DNA from: Candidatus Omnitrophota bacterium
GTDB lineage: Bacteria > Omnitrophota > Gorgyraeia > Tantalellales > Tantalellaceae
DNA length: 7,982 nucleotides
NCBI GenBank assembly: GCA_013204685.1
Contig: JABMSC010000232.1
Span: 1-7,982, forward strand
Direction of reading: 5' to 3'
Shown here: positions 6,007 to 7,982 of the stretch, piece after piece
How the letters are laid out: each line of letters begins with the position of its first letter
How positions within the stretch are numbered: the first letter of the stretch is position 1
Notes under the pieces: model-generated
Seen by the model: only the letters and a program-made list of their open reading frames with translations
Told to the model about the DNA's origin: nothing
The model's database searches: none
Position numbers and translations under genes: made by a program

Positions 6007-7204
6007 AAAGATTAAAAAAATAATTTTTCTGGTTGAAGATCGGTTTACTTCAAGAGATTATGACCGTTTTGGGCTTGAAATACTTCAGAAAGAAGGTTTT
6101 GATGTCGAAGTGTGGGATCTTACGGTTGCCTTGCATCCTAAATTTTCTTATATACCGCCGGATTTGTCCAATTATACAGGGGTAATTGTATTCGAAGACA
6201 AGAAAATGGTCTATAAAAGTCTTGCAGAACTAGAGAGCGATGTGCTTGTTTTGAATATGATGAGCTATTCCTCATCGACCCTGGGCGTGTACAGGGCGTT
6301 AAGTCGGTCGAGAGCTTTTTACGCGGTTTTTAACGCAAATTCCATACCGGTTTCGACCAAAAATAAGACATGGACATCTTTTTTATCGGAGAGATTCAGA
6401 AGGATGATGATCGTGGGCCCTTCGAAGGCGTGGAGGCGTTTGCTCTTCAGCTTGCCTTACAGGTGGCTGGGGGTCAGGCCCGCAGATCTCATACTTGCCG
6501 GAGGGCAGATGAGCCTGAATTGTGAGTATCCTCTTGATGACAGGACAGAGGTTTTTTACGGGCATACGCTGGATTATGATATCTATCTTAAAGAAAGAGA
6601 AAAATCGAACAAACAGCAAAATATTGCGGTATTCCTGGATGAATTTTATCCGTTTCACCCTGACTGTGAAATGGTTATCGGCGGTGCGCCGGTCAGTGAT
6701 GAGAAATATTATGCCCAGTTGAACGACTTCTTTGATCTTGTTGAAAAAGAAACGGGACTGGAGGTTGCGGTAGCCGCGCATCCGAGGTCTAATTATGAGG
6801 AGATGCCCGATTTTTTTAAAGGACGCAAGTGCATAAGAGGAAAGACAGCGGATCTTGTCAAGAATTCCCGACTTGTTGTAAGCCACTGCAGTACGTCGTC
6901 CAATTTCGCTGTTTTTTTCAACAAACCGGTTATTTTTATAACCTGTTCGGAATTGAACAAAAGCAGTCAGGGGCCCTATATAAAAGGAAAAGCTCAGTGG
7001 TTTGGGAAAGAACCCATATTTATCGATGGTTCCGCAAAAAGTGATATTAACTGGAAGTTCGAACTGACGGTGAATAAAGAGCATTATACAAATTACAGGA
7101 TGGCATATATTAAGACGCAGGACAGTAAAGATGTTCCTTTATGGCAGATGTTCGCGGAAAGGGTGAAAAAGGGGTTTACGGCAGGGAGGGACAATGGGTG
7201 TTGA
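5972..7204 (+). CDS. Putative GT-B-like glycosyltransferase of a surface-glycan cluster
   Basis: The longest frame gives 410 residues. A second ATG at 5996 gives MQNKKIKKIIFLVEDR, 402 residues and an 11-base overlap with the preceding gene; neither start has a strong ribosome site, and I slightly prefer 5996 because recognisable structure begins with KKIIFLVEDR. The N-terminal half has alternating strands and helices (KIIFLVE, VEVWDL, TGVIVFED, DVLVLNM). The C-terminal half has a Rossmann-like domain with IAVFLDEFYPF (218-228), VAVAAHPRSNY (265-275) and KTADLVKNSRLVVSHCSTSS (291-310), then AVFFNKPVIFIT. The HP pair (H270-P271) and the STSS segment resemble the HP and S(S/T) motifs of bacterial CMP-sialate-using transferases. 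Next to a CMP-sugar synthase gene this suggests a CMP-sugar donor (inference). No signal peptide or clear membrane segment is visible. It could also be a related non-sialyl GT-B enzyme. Confidence 0.65.
   Translation: MNKFYLKDMQNKKIKKIIFLVEDRFTSRDYDRFGLEILQKEGFDVEVWDLTVALHPKFSYIPPDLSNYTGVIVFEDKKMVYKSLAELESDVLVLNMMSYSSSTLGVYRALSRSRAFYAVFNANSIPVSTKNKTWTSFLSERFRRMMIVGPSKAWRRLLFSLPYRWLGVRPADLILAGGQMSLNCEYPLDDRTEVFYGHTLDYDIYLKEREKSNKQQNIAVFLDEFYPFHPDCEMVIGGAPVSDEKYYAQLNDFFDLVEKETGLEVAVAAHPRSNYEEMPDFFKGRKCIRGKTADLVKNSRLVVSHCSTSSNFAVFFNKPVIFITCSELNKSSQGPYIKGKAQWFGKEPIFIDGSAKSDINWKFELTVNKEHYTNYRMAYIKTQDSKDVPLWQMFAERVKKGFTAGRDNGC
7184..7190 (+). promoter_or_regulatory. Ribosome binding site inside the glycosyltransferase gene, for the last gene
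   Basis: GGGAGGG, containing GGAGG at 7185-7189, lies just upstream of ATG 7194 and inside the last codons of the preceding gene. It is the main evidence that a new reading frame begins at 7194, 11 bases before the preceding stop at 7202-7204. Confidence 0.65.
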
Positions 7205-7982
7205 GAAAACGATCGGAAAATCAATAGCAAGGGTTCTATTGGGGGATCTATTCATGAATCTGGATTTCATGAGTTCCTTAGTGCAAAAAACTTCTGAAGG
7301 GATCGATTGGATTTATTCAGATAAGCAGAGGACCTCTGAGTTTATCGATTGGATACATTCCGATATTGTGGATATTGCTGAGGAATTTATACGGAAAAAT
7401 GATCTGAACAGAGCGTCTTTTATAAAAGATATGAACACTGTTTTCAAAACCGACAGATTTGTCTCTTTGCTCAACAAGTGGGTGATCGAATATTATGTTA
7501 AACTGTTCAGGGTGCTGGATAATCCTCCACCGGAATTGGTACTGGAAAGGAATCCTCTAAATCAGTTCGGTCTCTCAAAATATGTTTCAAAATTCAATAA
7601 TAAGATCAACATAAAATGGAAGCGCCAAAAATATTTTTATAAGATCGCAAGTGTCATTTTGCAATCTCTGGTCGTTCTTTACCTCAGCATGAACAGGGGG
7701 GTAGTAATATCAAGGAAGAAGAAAAAGTATAAGGTGATGCGTGAAGCGATATGGGGACTTTATGACGTTCGTGGTTTTTATTTTCATGACGATTTCCTGG
7801 TGGATGGGGACAAAGTACGTGAAGATGAACTTCTTTTATTTTCACGAGGTGTACCTTTGGAAGAAGGCCGTTTAAAAGGATATCACGATGCCATAAAGTC
7901 CCCATATGGCCATTTTGATCTTCAGCGTATACCAGTAGACGTAAAAACTCTACTTTCCCGGATAATTTCTAAATACATTATA
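7194..7982 (+). CDS. Unrecognised protein, N-terminal 263 residues (3' end outside window)
   Basis: The frame from ATG 7194 stays open for 263 codons to the window edge; it has a good ribosome site and overlaps the upstream gene by 11 bases, so I take it as real although its stop is not seen. I do not recognise the family. Residues 33-60 contain two copies of a 14-residue unit (TSEGIDWIYSD, then TSEFIDWIHSD). Residues 110-145 are rich in Pro, Asn and Lys. A hydrophobic stretch IASVILQSLVVLYLSM (151-166) is flanked by basic clusters (KWKRQK before, SRKKKKYK after), which could be a membrane-associated helix, though it is short. After it comes a polar part with YDVRGFYFHDDFLVDGDKVREDELLLFSRG (190-219, of which only landmarks can be named) and GYHDAIKSPYGHF (229-241). 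No signal peptide is visible. The position suggests a role in glycan assembly, but no function can be assigned from what is present. Confidence 0.75.
   Translation, partial: MGVEKTIGKSIARVLLGDLFMNLDFMSSLVQKTSEGIDWIYSDKQRTSEFIDWIHSDIVDIAEEFIRKNDLNRASFIKDMNTVFKTDRFVSLLNKWVIEYYVKLFRVLDNPPPELVLERNPLNQFGLSKYVSKFNNKINIKWKRQKYFYKIASVILQSLVVLYLSMNRGVVISRKKKKYKVMREAIWGLYDVRGFYFHDDFLVDGDKVREDELLLFSRGVPLEEGRLKGYHDAIKSPYGHFDLQRIPVDVKTLLSRIISKYII
7290..7373 (+). repeat. Degenerate tandem repeat, two 42-base units within the last gene
   Basis: Copy 1 starts at 7290 and copy 2 at 7332, each 14 codons. Over the first 11 codons the peptides are TSEGIDWIYSD and TSEFIDWIHSD (9 of 11 identical), and the DNA matches at 25 of 33 bases, with differences concentrated at third positions and at one fully changed codon (GGG versus TTT). 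The last three codons of each unit are not similar. This looks like an old in-frame duplication kept by selection on the protein. Confidence 0.7.

Larger units (their letters stand above)
1..7982 (+). other. Single-direction surface-glycan biosynthesis operon segment
   Basis: Eight genes run in the same direction. Gaps are 42, 2, 11, 12 and 23 bases, then overlaps of 35 (or 11, depending on the start chosen) and 11 bases. No inverted repeat followed by a T-run was found in any gap. The order oxidation, methylation, two radical SAM steps, amination, CMP activation and transfer is consistent with one pathway producing a modified CMP-activated sugar. The operon extends beyond both window edges. 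Confidence 0.75.

Noticed and set aside
6383..7084. A 233-codon open frame on the minus strand
   Set aside because: It lies opposite the putative glycosyltransferase, whose forward frame has coherent Rossmann-like structure; the reverse product shows no motifs or ribosome-site support.
7684..7905. A 73-codon minus-strand open frame near the right edge
   Set aside because: It is overlapped by the forward frame starting at 7194, which has a ribosome site and operon context.

Overview
The window looks like part of a bacterial surface-glycan (LPS O-antigen, capsule or glycan-modification) biosynthesis operon. All eight genes I can support lie on the + strand, with gaps of 42, 2, 11, 12 and 23 bases followed by two overlaps, so they probably form one transcription unit that enters at base 1 and leaves at base 7982. 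No RNA gene, mobile element, CRISPR array, terminator or convincing promoter is visible, and no gene-free stretch exceeds 42 bases. The DNA is moderately AT-rich with mixed codon use, AGGAG-type ribosome sites and ATG starts. This fits a mid-GC, probably Gram-negative and possibly uncultured bacterium; I cannot name the lineage.

Layout: the 3' end of an iron-dependent alcohol dehydrogenase (1-354); a small class I SAM methyltransferase (397-1077); a B12-binding-type radical SAM protein (1080-3140); a radical SAM protein with a C-terminal SPASM/Twitch auxiliary-cluster domain (3152-4165); a DegT-family PLP aminotransferase closely resembling KdnA (4178-5362); a NeuA-type CMP-sugar synthase (5386-6006); a GT-B-like putative glycosyltransferase (about 5972-7204); and the first 263 codons of an unrecognised protein (7194-7982).

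Proposed logic (inference): the Fe-ADH oxidises a sugar alcohol to a carbonyl, the DegT enzyme aminates it, the methyltransferase and the two radical SAM enzymes carry out further modification, the NeuA-like enzyme activates the product as a CMP-sugar, and the glycosyltransferase moves it onto a glycan. The Fe-ADH plus DegT pair recalls the KdnB/KdnA pair that makes 8-amino-3,8-dideoxy-Kdo. Here, however, the cytidylyltransferase is of the acylneuraminate type and not KdsB, and no sugar-acid synthase (NeuB or KdsA type) lies in the window. The substrate may therefore be an unusual amino ulosonic acid. The most interesting points are the consecutive radical SAM pair, the BtrN-like cysteine spacing of the second one, and the unrecognised last gene with an internal 14-residue repeat.
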